From contig NZ_JBIUAG010000011.1 of the NCBI RefSeq assembly GCF_044547355.1, forward strand, positions 264,774 through 328,773: DNA of 64,000 nucleotides, given 5' to 3'. The notes under the pieces were generated by a model. That model was not told the DNA's origin. It ran no database searches and saw nothing but the letters and a program-made list of their open reading frames with translations. The DNA comes from Kutzneria sp044547355 (GTDB taxonomy: Bacteria; Actinomycetota; Actinomycetes; Mycobacteriales; Pseudonocardiaceae). The position numbers and the translations under genes were made by a program. The first letter of the stretch is position 1, and every line of letters begins with the position of its first letter. Below are positions 33,852-43,087 of the stretch, in pieces.

Positions 33852-34334
33852 TCAGTGCCCCGGCAGCACACACACCGCGTCGATGCCCAGCACGTGGTTG
33901 AGCCGCCCGAACGCCAGCCAGGAGCCGATGCTCATGCTCAGCTCCACGATCTCCCGCTGGCTGTAGTGCTCGGACATCCGCGCCCAGAAGTCCTCGTCGA
34001 GATTGTGGTGGTCCAGCGCGTACCGCTCGGCGTACTCGGCGGCCAGCCGGGTGCGCTCGTCGAACGCCTCGGTGGTGCGCCACTGCGTCACCGCCTCCGC
34101 GAAGCCCTCCTCGACCTTCACGCCGTCCCGGTCGGTCCGCCAGTCCAGGCAGAACAGGCACCCGTTGATCTGGGCGATCCGCAGCCGCGCGGCCTCGAAC
34201 TCCCGCAGCCCCAACGTGGTGTGCTGGTACACCGACAGCGAGAAGTTGGCGGCCGCGACGCCGATGCCGGGCACCATCTCGCCCCACACGTAGCCGATCG
34301 CGTCCTTGCCCGCCGGAATGTCGATGTGCACCAT
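33852..34334 (-). CDS. AhpD-like carboxymuconolactone decarboxylase family protein
   Basis: The 160-aa protein has the AhpD-fold signature NGCLFCLDWR near residue 58 with a CxxC pair, preceded by the RLRIAQI helix and followed by a His-bearing helix. Such proteins act as peroxidase partners or decarboxylase-like enzymes. It ends 20 bp from cholesterol oxidase (convergent) and lies 22 bp downstream of the DapB-like gene in the same operon, often seen in sterol-related loci. Confidence 0.82.
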   Translation of the reverse strand: MVHIDIPAGKDAIGYVWGEMVPGIGVAAANFSLSVYQHTTLGLREFEAARLRIAQINGCLFCLDWRTDRDGVKVEEGFAEAVTQWRTTEAFDERTRLAAEYAERYALDHHNLDEDFWARMSEHYSQREIVELSMSIGSWLAFGRLNHVLGIDAVCVLPGH

Positions 34335-34356
34335 CGCGATCGTCCTTTCCGGACAG

Positions 34357-35430
34357 TCAGGGGCGGTTGAGCTTGCCGATCGCCGGCCGCAGCGGGACGT
34401 CCAGCGCGTCGTACAGGCCGGGCTCGGCCGCGGCCAGCCAGTCGATGGCGTTGACCAGCCGGCCCACCGCGGTGGCGTTGCCGCCGGCCGAGCGGTTCTC
34501 GCTCTCGTCGGTCGCCTCCACGGTGACCTCGATGCGCGGGCGGCCCTCGATGATCACGCGGTGCGCGCCGTCGCCGCTGGGCGGCAGCGGCCAGTCCGGG
34601 GCGGCCGACGGGTGGATGCGGGTCACGTGCTCGATGACGATGCGGGCCGCGCCGTCGACGATGCCCTGCACCTCGAACCGGACCGCGCCCTGCGTGCCGG
34701 CCTCGAACTCGCCCATGGTCCGGGTGGTCACCGTGGTCTCCAGCGGGCGGCGTTGCACCGTCTCGCGGATCTCGTCCAGCTCGACGCCCAGCTCCCGGGC
34801 CATCAGCCGGATCTGGCCGCCCCATACCATCGTCGGCACCGTCGGGTAGAGCATCGGCGGCTGGTAGTCCATGGGCTGGCCCATGCCGACCAGGTAGCGG
34901 ACCGAGTCGGGCTGCTCATAGGTGGAGTAGTCGAAGATCTCCTGGCAGCGGATCACGTCGATGGTGCTGGCCAGTCCGCTGATCAGCAGCGGCAGCACGT
35001 CGTTGCCCCAGCCCGGGTCCACCCCGGACACGAACAGCGACCCGCCGCCGGCCTTGATCGCCGCCAGCACCGGGTCGCGCAGCTCGGCCGGCGCGTTGCG
35101 GTGGTCGTAGAGCGGGTACAGCGAGGGCGTCACGACCACGGCCCCGGACTCCACCGCCCGGACCAGATCCGCGAGCGCCTCCATCGGCCGGGTGTCGCCG
35201 CTGCCCGCGTACACCACCGCCCGCGGCCCCGCCGCCAGCACCGCCTCGACGTCGTCGGTCGCCGCCACGCCCAACTCGACGTCCAGCCCGGCCAGCGCGC
35301 CCGCGTCCCGGCCCACCTTGGCCGGATCGTGCACGAGCACCGCCGTGAGCTTCAGCGCCGGGTGGGCCTCCACGGCCCGGATGGCCGCGCGACCGACGTT
35401 GCCTGTGCCCCAGACAACCGTGGCAATCAT
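34357..35430 (-). CDS. DapB-like NAD(P)-binding oxidoreductase
   Basis: The 357-aa protein begins with a Rossmann motif VVWGTGNVGRAAIRAV and the dihydrodipicolinate-reductase-type segment DTRPMEALADLVRAVESG. A C-terminal alpha/beta domain follows. The group includes diaminopentanoate dehydrogenase and uncharacterised actinobacterial proteins found near sterol catabolism genes; the dapB lysine-pathway signature is absent. It is probably co-transcribed with the AhpD-like gene, whose product may use the same substrate. Confidence 0.72.
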   Translation of the reverse strand: MIATVVWGTGNVGRAAIRAVEAHPALKLTAVLVHDPAKVGRDAGALAGLDVELGVAATDDVEAVLAAGPRAVVYAGSGDTRPMEALADLVRAVESGAVVVTPSLYPLYDHRNAPAELRDPVLAAIKAGGGSLFVSGVDPGWGNDVLPLLISGLASTIDVIRCQEIFDYSTYEQPDSVRYLVGMGQPMDYQPPMLYPTVPTMVWGGQIRLMARELGVELDEIRETVQRRPLETTVTTRTMGEFEAGTQGAVRFEVQGIVDGAARIVIEHVTRIHPSAAPDWPLPPSGDGAHRVIIEGRPRIEVTVEATDESENRSAGGNATAVGRLVNAIDWLAAAEPGLYDALDVPLRPAIGKLNRP

Positions 35431-35507
35431 GGGGAGAAACCTAGCAAACGCTTGGTTGTGTCACGAGGGCCGAACGAGTGAGGGCGCGGCGCACCGACCG
35501 GCCGCGC

Positions 35508-35586
35508 ACGTGAGTGGCTCATTTCGCCAAACAACCCCCACCTGAGTGGCTCAGGTGGGGGTAGAGGCGAAGTGAGCCACTCACGT
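35508..35586. terminator. Nested double hairpin after the symporter gene
   Basis: An outer 21-bp inverted repeat (35508-35528 with 35566-35586, one mismatch, core GTGAGTGGCTC) encloses an inner perfect 12-bp hairpin (CCCCCACCTGAG around TGG, 35535-35561). It lies 33 bp beyond the symporter stop on the minus strand. Confidence 0.75.
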
Positions 35587-35618
35587 GGGGGCGAGGGGAG
35601 AGGAGGTGGAAGCGGCGG

Positions 35619-37208
35619 TCAGGTCCTGGCGCCGATGCCGGTGAGGGCCCGGACCTCCATCTCGGCCTGCTTGGCCGGGTCGACGCCCTTGCGGCCGCCG
35701 AGGAACGTGCCGACGATGCCGCACAGGAACGAGAAGGGGATGGAGACGATCCCGGGATTGCTCAGCGGGAACCAGTGGAAGTCCACGTGCGGGATGAGCG
35801 AGGTGGGCGCGCCGGACATCACCGGGGAGAACACGATCAGCACCAGGCAGGAGCCCAGGCCGCCGTAGATGCTGAACAGGGTGCCGGTGGTGTTGAAGCG
35901 CTTCCAGAACAGCGCGAACAGAATGGTGGACAGGTTGGCCGATGCGGCCAGGGCCAGCGCCAGCGCGACCAGGAAGGCGACGTTCTGGCCGTTGGCGGCG
36001 ATGCCGCCGATGATGGCCAGCGCGCCGACGGCGACGGCGGTCTGGCGGGCCACCCGCACCTCACGCCGGGGATCAGCCTTGCCGTGCTTGATGATGTTGG
36101 CGTACACGTCGTGCGCGAACGAGGCCGACGCGGCCAGGGTGAGGCCGGCGACCACGGCGAGAATGGTGGCGAAGGCGACCGCGGACACGATGCCCAGCAG
36201 CACCGCCCCGCCCACCCGGAAGGCCAGCAGCGGCGCGGCCGAGTTCTCGCCGCCGGGGGCGTGCAGGATGTTCTGCGAGCCGACCAGCGCGCCCGAGCCG
36301 AAGCCGACGACCAGCGTGCACAGGTAGAACACGACCATCGTCCAGATCGCCCACACCACCGAGCGGCGGGCCTGCTTGGCGTCGGGCACCGTGTAGAAGC
36401 GCATCAGCACGTGCGGCAGGCTGCAGATGCCCAGCACCAGGGCCAGCGCCAGGGACACGAAGTCCAGCTCGTTGCGGCCGTACTGCGCGCCCGGGCCGAG
36501 GATCGCGCTGCCCAGCGGGTTGTTCTGGGTGGCCCGGTCCAGGATCGAGGAGAAGTCGAAGCCGAACTTGCCCAGCATGAACACGCTGATCAGGGTCACG
36601 CACAGCAGCAGGAGCACGGCCTTGATGATCTGCACCCATGTGGTGCCCTTCATGCCGCCGACCAGCACGTAGAAGATCATGATGGCGCCGACGACCACGA
36701 TCACCAGCGACTGCCCGGCCCGGTCGGTGACGTTGAGCAGCAGGGCCACCAGGCCGCCGGCGCCGGCCATCTGGGCCAGCATGTAGAAGAACGAGATGAC
36801 CAGCGTGGAGATGGCGGCCGCGGCGCGCACCGGGCGCTGGCGCATCCGGTACGCCACCACGTCGCCCATGGTGAACCGGCCGGTGTTGCGCAGCATCTCG
36901 CCGATCAGCAGCAGCCCGATCAGCCAGGCCACCACCCAGCCCACCGAGTACAGGAAGCCGTCGTAGCCGTGCACGGCGATGCCGCCGGCGATGCCCAGGA
37001 ACGAGGCGGCCGACAGGAAGTCGCCGGACAGCGCGATCCCGTTCTGCGCGCCGGTGAAGGCGCCGCCGGCCGCGTAGTAGTCCGACGTGGTCTTGTTGCC
37101 GCTGCTGACCCGGTAGACGATGTAGAGCGTCGCCGCCGCGAACAGCACGAACACGCTCAGGTTGATCAGCGGGTTGCCGGTCGCGGTCCCGTCGGCCAGG
37201 ATCCTCAC
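35619..37208 (-). CDS. actP: Sodium:solute symporter, acetate permease type (ActP/MctC)
   Basis: The 529-aa protein has about 13 membrane helices with the SSS-family signature (GGMKGTTWVQIIKAVLL and a Na+-site helix ALSGDFLSAASFLGIAGG). It imports acetate or related short monocarboxylates with Na+. GTG at 37206-37208 overlaps the DUF485 stop (GTGA), so the pair is translationally coupled, exactly as in actP-yjcH and Corynebacterium mctC operons. A nested hairpin ends the operon. Confidence 0.85.
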   Translation of the reverse strand: MRILADGTATGNPLINLSVFVLFAAATLYIVYRVSSGNKTTSDYYAAGGAFTGAQNGIALSGDFLSAASFLGIAGGIAVHGYDGFLYSVGWVVAWLIGLLLIGEMLRNTGRFTMGDVVAYRMRQRPVRAAAAISTLVISFFYMLAQMAGAGGLVALLLNVTDRAGQSLVIVVVGAIMIFYVLVGGMKGTTWVQIIKAVLLLLCVTLISVFMLGKFGFDFSSILDRATQNNPLGSAILGPGAQYGRNELDFVSLALALVLGICSLPHVLMRFYTVPDAKQARRSVVWAIWTMVVFYLCTLVVGFGSGALVGSQNILHAPGGENSAAPLLAFRVGGAVLLGIVSAVAFATILAVVAGLTLAASASFAHDVYANIIKHGKADPRREVRVARQTAVAVGALAIIGGIAANGQNVAFLVALALALAASANLSTILFALFWKRFNTTGTLFSIYGGLGSCLVLIVFSPVMSGAPTSLIPHVDFHWFPLSNPGIVSIPFSFLCGIVGTFLGGRKGVDPAKQAEMEVRALTGIGART

Positions 37209-37597
37209 TTGGTCTCCAGTCCGGCGTGCGTGCGGATCAGGGCCACCTGCGGGTCGATGCGCCTGCGGGCGAACCTGTTGTACGCCAACGTGATCAGCAC
37301 CGTGGACACGAACTGGCCCAGCCCGAGCAGCAGGCCGACGTTGACCAGCCCGAACACCTGCTGGGCCATGAACGCGTGGGCATACGCCGACAGCAGCACA
37401 TAGGTGAGGTACCAGACCAGGAACAGCGCGGTCATCGGGAAGATGAACCGCCGCAGCCGCCGCCGCAGCTCGGTGAACTCCGGCGAGTCCTGGATGGCCT
37501 CGAAGTCCGGACGTCCCGGGGCGGCCGGCCGGCCGCCGAACACCGACTGGTCCGACTCGACCGCCGCGTGCCGACCCGTCGTCGACGCTGTGGCCAC
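37205..37597 (-). CDS. DUF485 (YjcH-like) membrane protein
   Basis: The 130-aa protein has two membrane helices (FIFPMTALFLVWYLTYVLLS and VNVGLLLGLGQFVSTVLI, residues about 51-105) and the DUF485 ending YNRFARRRIDP. It is the usual small partner of ActP-type symporters, of unknown detailed role. It starts the operon. Confidence 0.85.
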   Translation of the reverse strand: MATASTTGRHAAVESDQSVFGGRPAAPGRPDFEAIQDSPEFTELRRRLRRFIFPMTALFLVWYLTYVLLSAYAHAFMAQQVFGLVNVGLLLGLGQFVSTVLITLAYNRFARRRIDPQVALIRTHAGLETK

Positions 37598-37909
37598 CTG
37601 TCCTCCAGGGACACGTTGAACAAAAGTGGGCCAACTCTAACGGGGGCGTGACCGGAGTCAACCGCACGCCCGGCCCGACCATGGCCGGACCCTGGGGCGC
37701 GGGTGACCGGACCGATCCCGGGGACGGTCGCGCCCGAGGCGACGTGTCGGCCTTGACAGCGGAATTCGGCCTGGAGTACACCCCCCGCAGCGGCCGAACG
37801 CCCGTAACACGTTTCCCGTCTCGGCAGACAACCGAACACAGGGGAAGACCGATGTTGCCAGTGCGATACTTGGCGGCGCTTCGCACCAGCACCCCAGGAA
37901 GGACGCATC
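37598..37909. other. 312-bp divergent promoter region, DUF485 and cvnA
   Basis: No gene or clear palindrome is seen. The DUF485 gene and the conservon kinase diverge from here, so both promoters should lie inside. AT-richer words near 37620-37645 and 37800-37870 are the only candidates. Confidence 0.4.
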
Positions 37910-40828
37910 GTGGTTCAGCCCAGCCCGGGTCCGTGGTGGCACACGGTCGCCCGGTGGCGCAACTGGCCGGTGCTGGTCAAGCTGGCCGCGGTGCTCGTGG
38001 TGCCGGTCGTCGTGGCGGTCACCCTCGGCTTTCTCCAGGTGCGCAGCGAGATCGGCCAGGCCGACTCGTACCTCACCATCCAGCGCATCATCGCGCTGCG
38101 TGACTCCCTGACCCCGCTGACCACGCAGCTGCAGCGCGAGCGCACGCTGGCCGCGCTGGTGCCGGCCCAGGGCAACGCCGCGTTCCACGCGCAGGCCAAG
38201 GCGGTCGACACGGCCGCGTCCAAGGTCGCCGACGCCGCGCACCGCACGCCCGGCCTGTCCGCCGCCTCCTCGGCGTGGTTCAACGACCTCCAGCTCAACC
38301 TCGGCCAGCTGCCGTCCATCCGCCGCCCGGTCGAGCAGACCGTCGACGCCGACACCGACGCCGTGTCGGCGTACACGCAGGTCATCGAGACCGCGCTGAA
38401 CTTCGACCAGGCCCTGGTGGTGCAGCTGGGCGACCCGTCGCTGTCCAGCCCGGCGACCGCGCTGCTGGACCTGGAGAACGCCCAGGAGCAGATCCGGCTG
38501 GAGCAGGCGGTGGTGCTGGTCGGCATCACCCGCGGCCACCTGATCGACGCCGAGGCCAAGATGCTGGCCGCCTCCGAGACCCGCTACGACGACGCGGTGG
38601 CCAACTTCCAGGCGGTGGCGTCGCCCGAGTGGCAGCAGGCGTTCCAGCAGACGGTGGCCGGCGTCGACGTGGGCACCCGGCGGCAGCTGCTCGACTTCGC
38701 CGCCACCCAGCCGGTCGGCCAGGCCGCCCCGGTCCAGGGCGCGGTCAAGAAGACCACCGGCGTGCACAACGCCCCGGCGGCCGGCGGGCTGACCATCCCG
38801 CAGGACGAGTGGAACCGCACCTCGGACGCGACCGTGGCGCTGGTCAGCAAGGTCTCCACCGGCCTGGCCGGGCAGATCCGCGACACCGCGTCGGCGCTGC
38901 AGGAGGACAGCAGCGACCGGGCCGGCCTCGAGTCCGTGGTGCTGGTCGTGACCGTGTTGCTGGCCGGCGGCATCGGCCTGGTCGTCGGCCGCTACCTGCT
39001 GGGCTCGCTCGGCGTGCTGCGCCGCACCGCCCTCGACGTCGCCGCCCGCCGGCTGCCCGAGGCGGTGGCCAAGATCCGCGAGGGTCGCGGCGAGGAGGTC
39101 CGGATCGACCCGGTGCCGGTGTACACCACCGAGGAGTTCGGGCAGGTGGCCCGGGCCTTCGACGAGGTGCACGGCCAGGCCGTCAAGTCCGCGGCCGAGC
39201 AGGCCAGCCTGCGCAGCAACCTGGGCAACATCTTCGTCAACCTGTCCCGGCGCAGCCAGGGCCTGGTGGAGCGGCAGCTGCGTCTGATGGAGCAGCTGGA
39301 GCGGCACGAGGAGAACCCCGAGCAGCTGGCCAACCTGTTCAAGCTGGACCACCTCGCGACCCGCATGCGGCGCAACAACGAGAACCTGATGGTGCTGTCC
39401 GGCCTGGACCTGTCCCGCCGGTTCACCAAGCCGCTGCCGCTGGGCGACGTGCTGCGGGCCGCCGTCTCCGAGATCGAGCACTACCAGCGGGCCGTGGTCC
39501 GCTCCGCCCCGACCGCCACCGTCGTCGGCTACGCGGCCGGCGACCTCGTGCGTCTGATCGCCGAGCTGCTGGACAACGCCACCGCGTTCTCCCGGCCGGA
39601 CACCCAGGTCACCGTGGACAGCCACCGCGACACCAACGGCGACATCGTCATCCAGGTCGTCGACCAGGGCATCGGCATGGGCGACACGGAACTGGGCGAG
39701 GCCAACAACCGCGTCTCGGCCGGCGCCGCGGTCGAGGTGCCGGTGTCCCGCCAGATGGGTCTGTTCGTGGTCGGCCGGCTGGCCAGCCGGCACTCCTTCC
39801 GGGTCCGCTTCGAGCAGGGCCGCGGCGGCGAGGGCCTGACCGCCGTGGTCACCGTGCCGGCCGAGCTGGTGGTGCGGGGCAGCGGCGACCGGGAGCGGCC
39901 GCTGAGCGCGCCCGGCGGCGCCCTGAACGGCATGCCGCCTGCTCCGCGGCTGGGGCCGGACGACACCACCCGCATCGAGCGCATCGACGAGGTGGTCTGG
40001 CCGACCGACAGCGTCGAGGACGAGCCGTGGGACCCGCCGGAGCGCAACACGCCGGTGGTGCCGGACGCGCCGCCGCCCAACGTCGTCAAGGCCATCGACC
40101 CGTCGCCGACGCCGCTGCCGACCCGCCGGGTGCCGCGCAAGCCCGTCGAGCCGCCCCCGGCCGGTCCCGCCGTCGCCGGCCCGCCCGTGCCCCCGCGGTC
40201 GGGTCCTTCAGGTCCCTCTGGCCCCAAGCCGCCTCCGGGGCCGACCTCGCCGCCCGAGGTCCTGTCGACCGGCGGCATGGAGCTGCCCCGGCGAGCGTTC
40301 ACCCCGCCGCCCACGGTCCAGCCGGCCGCCGCCGACGGGGCCACGGGCTGGTTCGCCGCGAACACGCCCAGCGACCAACCGAGCCCGCCGCCCCGTCAGG
40401 ACCAGGAATCCGTCCTACGAGCGGAGGTCTCGCTCGAGCCGACCAGCTACGCTTGGTTCGAGCACATGGCCGAGGGACCGGCGAACGGGTCCTCCGATCA
40501 GGTGAACCCATCGGGCGTCACCGCGCCCGAACCGGCCCCGCCGGCGACGCCGGAGCCGGTCTGGCCGGCCGAGCAGCCGGCGGCGCAACCCCCGCCGCAG
40601 CCTCGGCCCCAGGGCGTCCAGAACGGTCCTGGCCTGCCGAAACGTGTGCCGAAAGCCGGGCTGTTCCCGGCCACCGGCGCCCCGGCGGCCGGCCCCGCGG
40701 CGGGCGCCGCCCACCGCGATCCGAACCGGACACGCGGCTTCCTGGCCAGTTACCAGTCTGGTATCCGTCAGGACCACACTGGTGCAGCAGCGTCGAGTGA
40801 GAACGAACGGGGGCAGGAGAGCCCATGA
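37910..40828 (+). CDS. cvnA: Conservon sensor kinase (nitrate/nitrite-sensing domain)
   Basis: The 972-aa membrane histidine kinase-like protein has a first membrane helix (residues 23-44), an extracellular NIT-type helical domain (about 45-335), a second membrane helix (343-366), a HAMP-like linker (to 430), the DHp region with FKLDHLATRMRR (His), and an ATPase with ELLDNATAF and DQGIGM. A proline-rich tail of about 280 residues follows. GTG start behind AGGAAGGA. CvnA proteins signal through the CvnB/C partners and a small GTPase. cvnB overlaps its end by 4 bp; the GTPase gene is missing here. Confidence 0.88.
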   Translation: MVQPSPGPWWHTVARWRNWPVLVKLAAVLVVPVVVAVTLGFLQVRSEIGQADSYLTIQRIIALRDSLTPLTTQLQRERTLAALVPAQGNAAFHAQAKAVDTAASKVADAAHRTPGLSAASSAWFNDLQLNLGQLPSIRRPVEQTVDADTDAVSAYTQVIETALNFDQALVVQLGDPSLSSPATALLDLENAQEQIRLEQAVVLVGITRGHLIDAEAKMLAASETRYDDAVANFQAVASPEWQQAFQQTVAGVDVGTRRQLLDFAATQPVGQAAPVQGAVKKTTGVHNAPAAGGLTIPQDEWNRTSDATVALVSKVSTGLAGQIRDTASALQEDSSDRAGLESVVLVVTVLLAGGIGLVVGRYLLGSLGVLRRTALDVAARRLPEAVAKIREGRGEEVRIDPVPVYTTEEFGQVARAFDEVHGQAVKSAAEQASLRSNLGNIFVNLSRRSQGLVERQLRLMEQLERHEENPEQLANLFKLDHLATRMRRNNENLMVLSGLDLSRRFTKPLPLGDVLRAAVSEIEHYQRAVVRSAPTATVVGYAAGDLVRLIAELLDNATAFSRPDTQVTVDSHRDTNGDIVIQVVDQGIGMGDTELGEANNRVSAGAAVEVPVSRQMGLFVVGRLASRHSFRVRFEQGRGGEGLTAVVTVPAELVVRGSGDRERPLSAPGGALNGMPPAPRLGPDDTTRIERIDEVVWPTDSVEDEPWDPPERNTPVVPDAPPPNVVKAIDPSPTPLPTRRVPRKPVEPPPAGPAVAGPPVPPRSGPSGPSGPKPPPGPTSPPEVLSTGGMELPRRAFTPPPTVQPAAADGATGWFAANTPSDQPSPPPRQDQESVLRAEVSLEPTSYAWFEHMAEGPANGSSDQVNPSGVTAPEPAPPATPEPVWPAEQPAAQPPPQPRPQGVQNGPGLPKRVPKAGLFPATGAPAAGPAAGAAHRDPNRTRGFLASYQSGIRQDHTGAAASSENERGQESP

Positions 40829-41268
40829 CCGCACCCCAGTCGCGGCAGGTGAACCAGTTCGGGTGGTTGGTGAACAACTTCGCCGAGCATGTGCCGGGTG
40901 TCGCGCACGCGGTCGTCGTGTCCGTGGACGGTGTGTTGCTCACATCCTCCGCGCGGCTGCCCGCTGAGCGGGCCGAGCAGGTCGCGGCCATCGCGGCCGG
41001 CGCGGTCAGCCTCACGCAGGGCGCCTCCCGCTGTTTCGACGGCGGCCCGGTGCGCCGGACCGTGGTGGAGATGCAGGGCGGCATCATGCTGCTGATGACG
41101 ATCATGGACGGCTCGTGCCTCGCGGTGCTGGCCGCCCCCAACTGCGACGTCGGCCAGGTGGCCTACGAGATGACCGTCCTGGTCGACCAGGTCGGTCCGC
41201 TGCTCACGCCGGAGCTGCGCAGCGAGCTCAGGGTCGCCAAGCAGGCCATGGACAGCCAGCCCGTCTGA
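40825..41268 (+). CDS. cvnB: Roadblock/LC7 domain protein (conservon B)
   Basis: The 147-aa protein is a complete roadblock fold (FAEHVPGVAHAVVVSVDGVLL near residue 12, ending LRSELR), a non-catalytic GTPase regulator in conservons. ATGA overlap with cvnA and an 8-bp gap to cvnC show one operon. Confidence 0.9.
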   Translation: MTAPQSRQVNQFGWLVNNFAEHVPGVAHAVVVSVDGVLLTSSARLPAERAEQVAAIAAGAVSLTQGASRCFDGGPVRRTVVEMQGGIMLLMTIMDGSCLAVLAAPNCDVGQVAYEMTVLVDQVGPLLTPELRSELRVAKQAMDSQPV

Positions 41269-41276
41269 GGGTGGAG

Positions 41277-41810
41277 ATGAACACCGAGGACTGGGGCGAA
41301 GACCCCGCGGAGAGCACGTTCGCGGACGTGCTCAACGGCTTCACGCTCAACGGCGGCGGCGGTCGGGACCGACGCCGCCGCAAGGAGCCCGACGGCCGGC
41401 ACGCCGAGCCGGACCAGCCGGTGCAGCGGCCGCCGGCCGACCAGCCGCCGGCCGCCGAGCAGGACGAGTCGTCGGCCGCGATCGTGCGCGCCTACGCGTG
41501 GACCGGCGGGCGGACCCGGTCCGAGGTGCCGTTGCAGATCGAGACCCTGGTCTCGACCAGCGAGCTGGGCAGCACCACGACCGAGCCGTTGCAGGCCGAG
41601 TACCGGGCCATCGCCGAGCTGTGCGCGCAGACCCGGTCGGTGGCCGAGATCGCCGCGCTGCTGTCGATCCCGCTCGGCGTGTCCAAGGTGCTGGTGGGCG
41701 ACATGGCCGGCCTCGGGCTGGTTTTTGTGCACGCCGCCGACGCGGCCGGCGACGGCGTGCCCAACCTCGGTCTGATGGAGCGGGTGCTCAGCGGGCTGCG
41801 GCGGCTGTAG
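41277..41810 (+). CDS. cvnC: DUF742 protein (conservon C)
   Basis: The 177-aa protein has a low-complexity acidic/proline N-terminus (1-70) and the DUF742 winged-helix-like core: IVRAYAWTGGR, LVSTSELG, SVAEIAALLSIPLGV and a GLVFVH end. ATG at 41277 is chosen with GAGG six bases upstream. It is the third gene of a cvnA-B-C set. The expected cvnD GTPase does not follow; instead a convergent gene overlaps its 3' end by 23 bp. Confidence 0.87.
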   Translation: MNTEDWGEDPAESTFADVLNGFTLNGGGGRDRRRRKEPDGRHAEPDQPVQRPPADQPPAAEQDESSAAIVRAYAWTGGRTRSEVPLQIETLVSTSELGSTTTEPLQAEYRAIAELCAQTRSVAEIAALLSIPLGVSKVLVGDMAGLGLVFVHAADAAGDGVPNLGLMERVLSGLRRL

Positions 41811-42516
41811 CGCGCTTCTCGGCCTGGAACGCGTCCTCGTGCAGGCCGCGCCGCCAGTAGCCGGAGATCGACAGCTGCTCGCGGTCGAGGCCGCGGTCGC
41901 CGGTCAGGTGGCCGCGCAGCTCCTTGACCAGGCCCATCTCGCCGTGCACGAAGGCGTGCACGCGGCCGGTCGGGAAGCTCAGGCCGCGCACGGTCTCCAC
42001 GACGTCGGCCGGGTCGACCCAGCGGACCTCGTGGGCCAGCGCCTGCGGCTCGGCGCTGCCGACCACCGCGACCACGTTGGCCGTGGGGGACAACGAGTCG
42101 ATGGCCGCGCCGATCGCCGGCAGCGCGCTCTCGTCGCCGATCAGCAGGTGCCAGTCCGCCGTCGGGTCCGGGGCGTAGGCCCCGCCCGGGCCGAGGAAGT
42201 ACAGCTCGTCGCCCGGCTTGGCGTTGGCCGCCCAGGGTCCGGCCAGGCCGCTGTCGCCGTGGTGCACGAAGTCGATCGTCAGCTCGTCGCGCTCGGCGTC
42301 GTGTGCTCGGATCGTGTAGGTGCGACGGGGTGGCAGCTGGTCGCGGGGGAGGTCGTCGAGGTTGTCCGGGAAGCCGTCCTCGCCGGGGAACAGCAGCTTG
42401 ACGTAGCGGTCGGTGAAGCCGTTGTCGACGGTCAGGCCGTCGCCGCCGAAGGTCACCCGGACCATGTGCGGCGTGATCCGCTCGCTGCGGCGGACCTGGA
42501 TGCGGGTCGCTCTCAT
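41788..42516 (-). CDS. Siderophore-interacting (ferric-siderophore reductase) protein
   Basis: The 242-aa FAD-binding protein has the SIP-family motif LPPRRTYTIRAHD with the flavin-binding Arg-x-Tyr-Thr, GPGGAY, and the DESALPAI segment of the NAD(P)H-binding half. It reduces Fe(III)-siderophores to release iron. An iron-box-like sequence begins 4 bp upstream of its start. It runs convergently into cvnC, overlapping by 23 bp. Confidence 0.87.
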   Translation of the reverse strand: MRATRIQVRRSERITPHMVRVTFGGDGLTVDNGFTDRYVKLLFPGEDGFPDNLDDLPRDQLPPRRTYTIRAHDAERDELTIDFVHHGDSGLAGPWAANAKPGDELYFLGPGGAYAPDPTADWHLLIGDESALPAIGAAIDSLSPTANVVAVVGSAEPQALAHEVRWVDPADVVETVRGLSFPTGRVHAFVHGEMGLVKELRGHLTGDRGLDREQLSISGYWRRGLHEDAFQAEKRATAAAAR

Positions 42517-42520
42517 CGGC

Positions 42521-42540
42521 CCAGCTTAGCCTAACCTTAT
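42521..42540 (-). promoter_or_regulatory. IdeR/DmdR iron box-like operator
   Basis: Read on the minus strand, TAAGGTTAGGCTAAGCTGG matches about 15 of 19 positions of the TTAGGTTAGGCTAACCTAA iron box, ending just before the reductase start codon. It suggests repression by iron-loaded IdeR/DmdR. Confidence 0.7.
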
Positions 42541-42587
42541 ATGTAGTTGTAAAGCTATAACTGTCTCCGGTCGTTAGGCTACCCGCC

Positions 42588-43085
42588 ATGAACGACCAGC
42601 GTGAGGTGCTGACCTGGGAGCTGTTCGGCTCCGCCAGCCGCGAGCTCGCCCAGACCGTCGCCGACGACGGCTTCGAGCCCGACCTGCTGCTGTCCATCGC
42701 CCGCGGCGGCCTGTTCGTCGCCGGCGCCCTGGGCTACGCGCTGGACGTCAAGAACCTGCACGTCATGAACGTCGAGTTCTACACCGGCGTCGACCAGCGC
42801 CTCGACCTGCCCGTCATGCTCCCGCCCGTGCCCAACGCCGTCGACCTGCACGGCGCCAAGGTCCTCGTCTGCGACGACGTCGCCGACACCGGGGCAACGC
42901 TGAAACTCGTCCGCGACTTCTGCGCCGACAAGGTCGCCGACGTCCGCTGCGCCGTCGTCTACGAGAAGCCCCACTCCACCGTCAAGTGCGAGTACGTCTG
43001 GCGCCACACCGACCGCTGGATCAACTTCCCCTGGTCCACCCTGCCCCCGGTCGTCGAACGCCGCGGCCAGGTCCTGGACGCCTGA
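42588..43085 (+). CDS. Phosphoribosyltransferase family protein
   Basis: The 165-aa protein has the type I PRTase PRPP loop VLVCDDVADTGATL near residue 92 and a flexible LSIARGGLFVAGAL loop near residue 37. It is close to xanthine-guanine/hypoxanthine phosphoribosyltransferases, so purine base salvage is likely. The macrodomain gene begins 2 bp after its stop, suggesting an operon handling ribose-phosphate compounds. Confidence 0.83.
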   Translation: MNDQREVLTWELFGSASRELAQTVADDGFEPDLLLSIARGGLFVAGALGYALDVKNLHVMNVEFYTGVDQRLDLPVMLPPVPNAVDLHGAKVLVCDDVADTGATLKLVRDFCADKVADVRCAVVYEKPHSTVKCEYVWRHTDRWINFPWSTLPPVVERRGQVLDA

Positions 43086-43087
43086 CC

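Noticed and set aside
38275..40800. 841-codon frame inside cvnA
   Set aside because: Frame-shifted shadow of the kinase with no recognisable domain.
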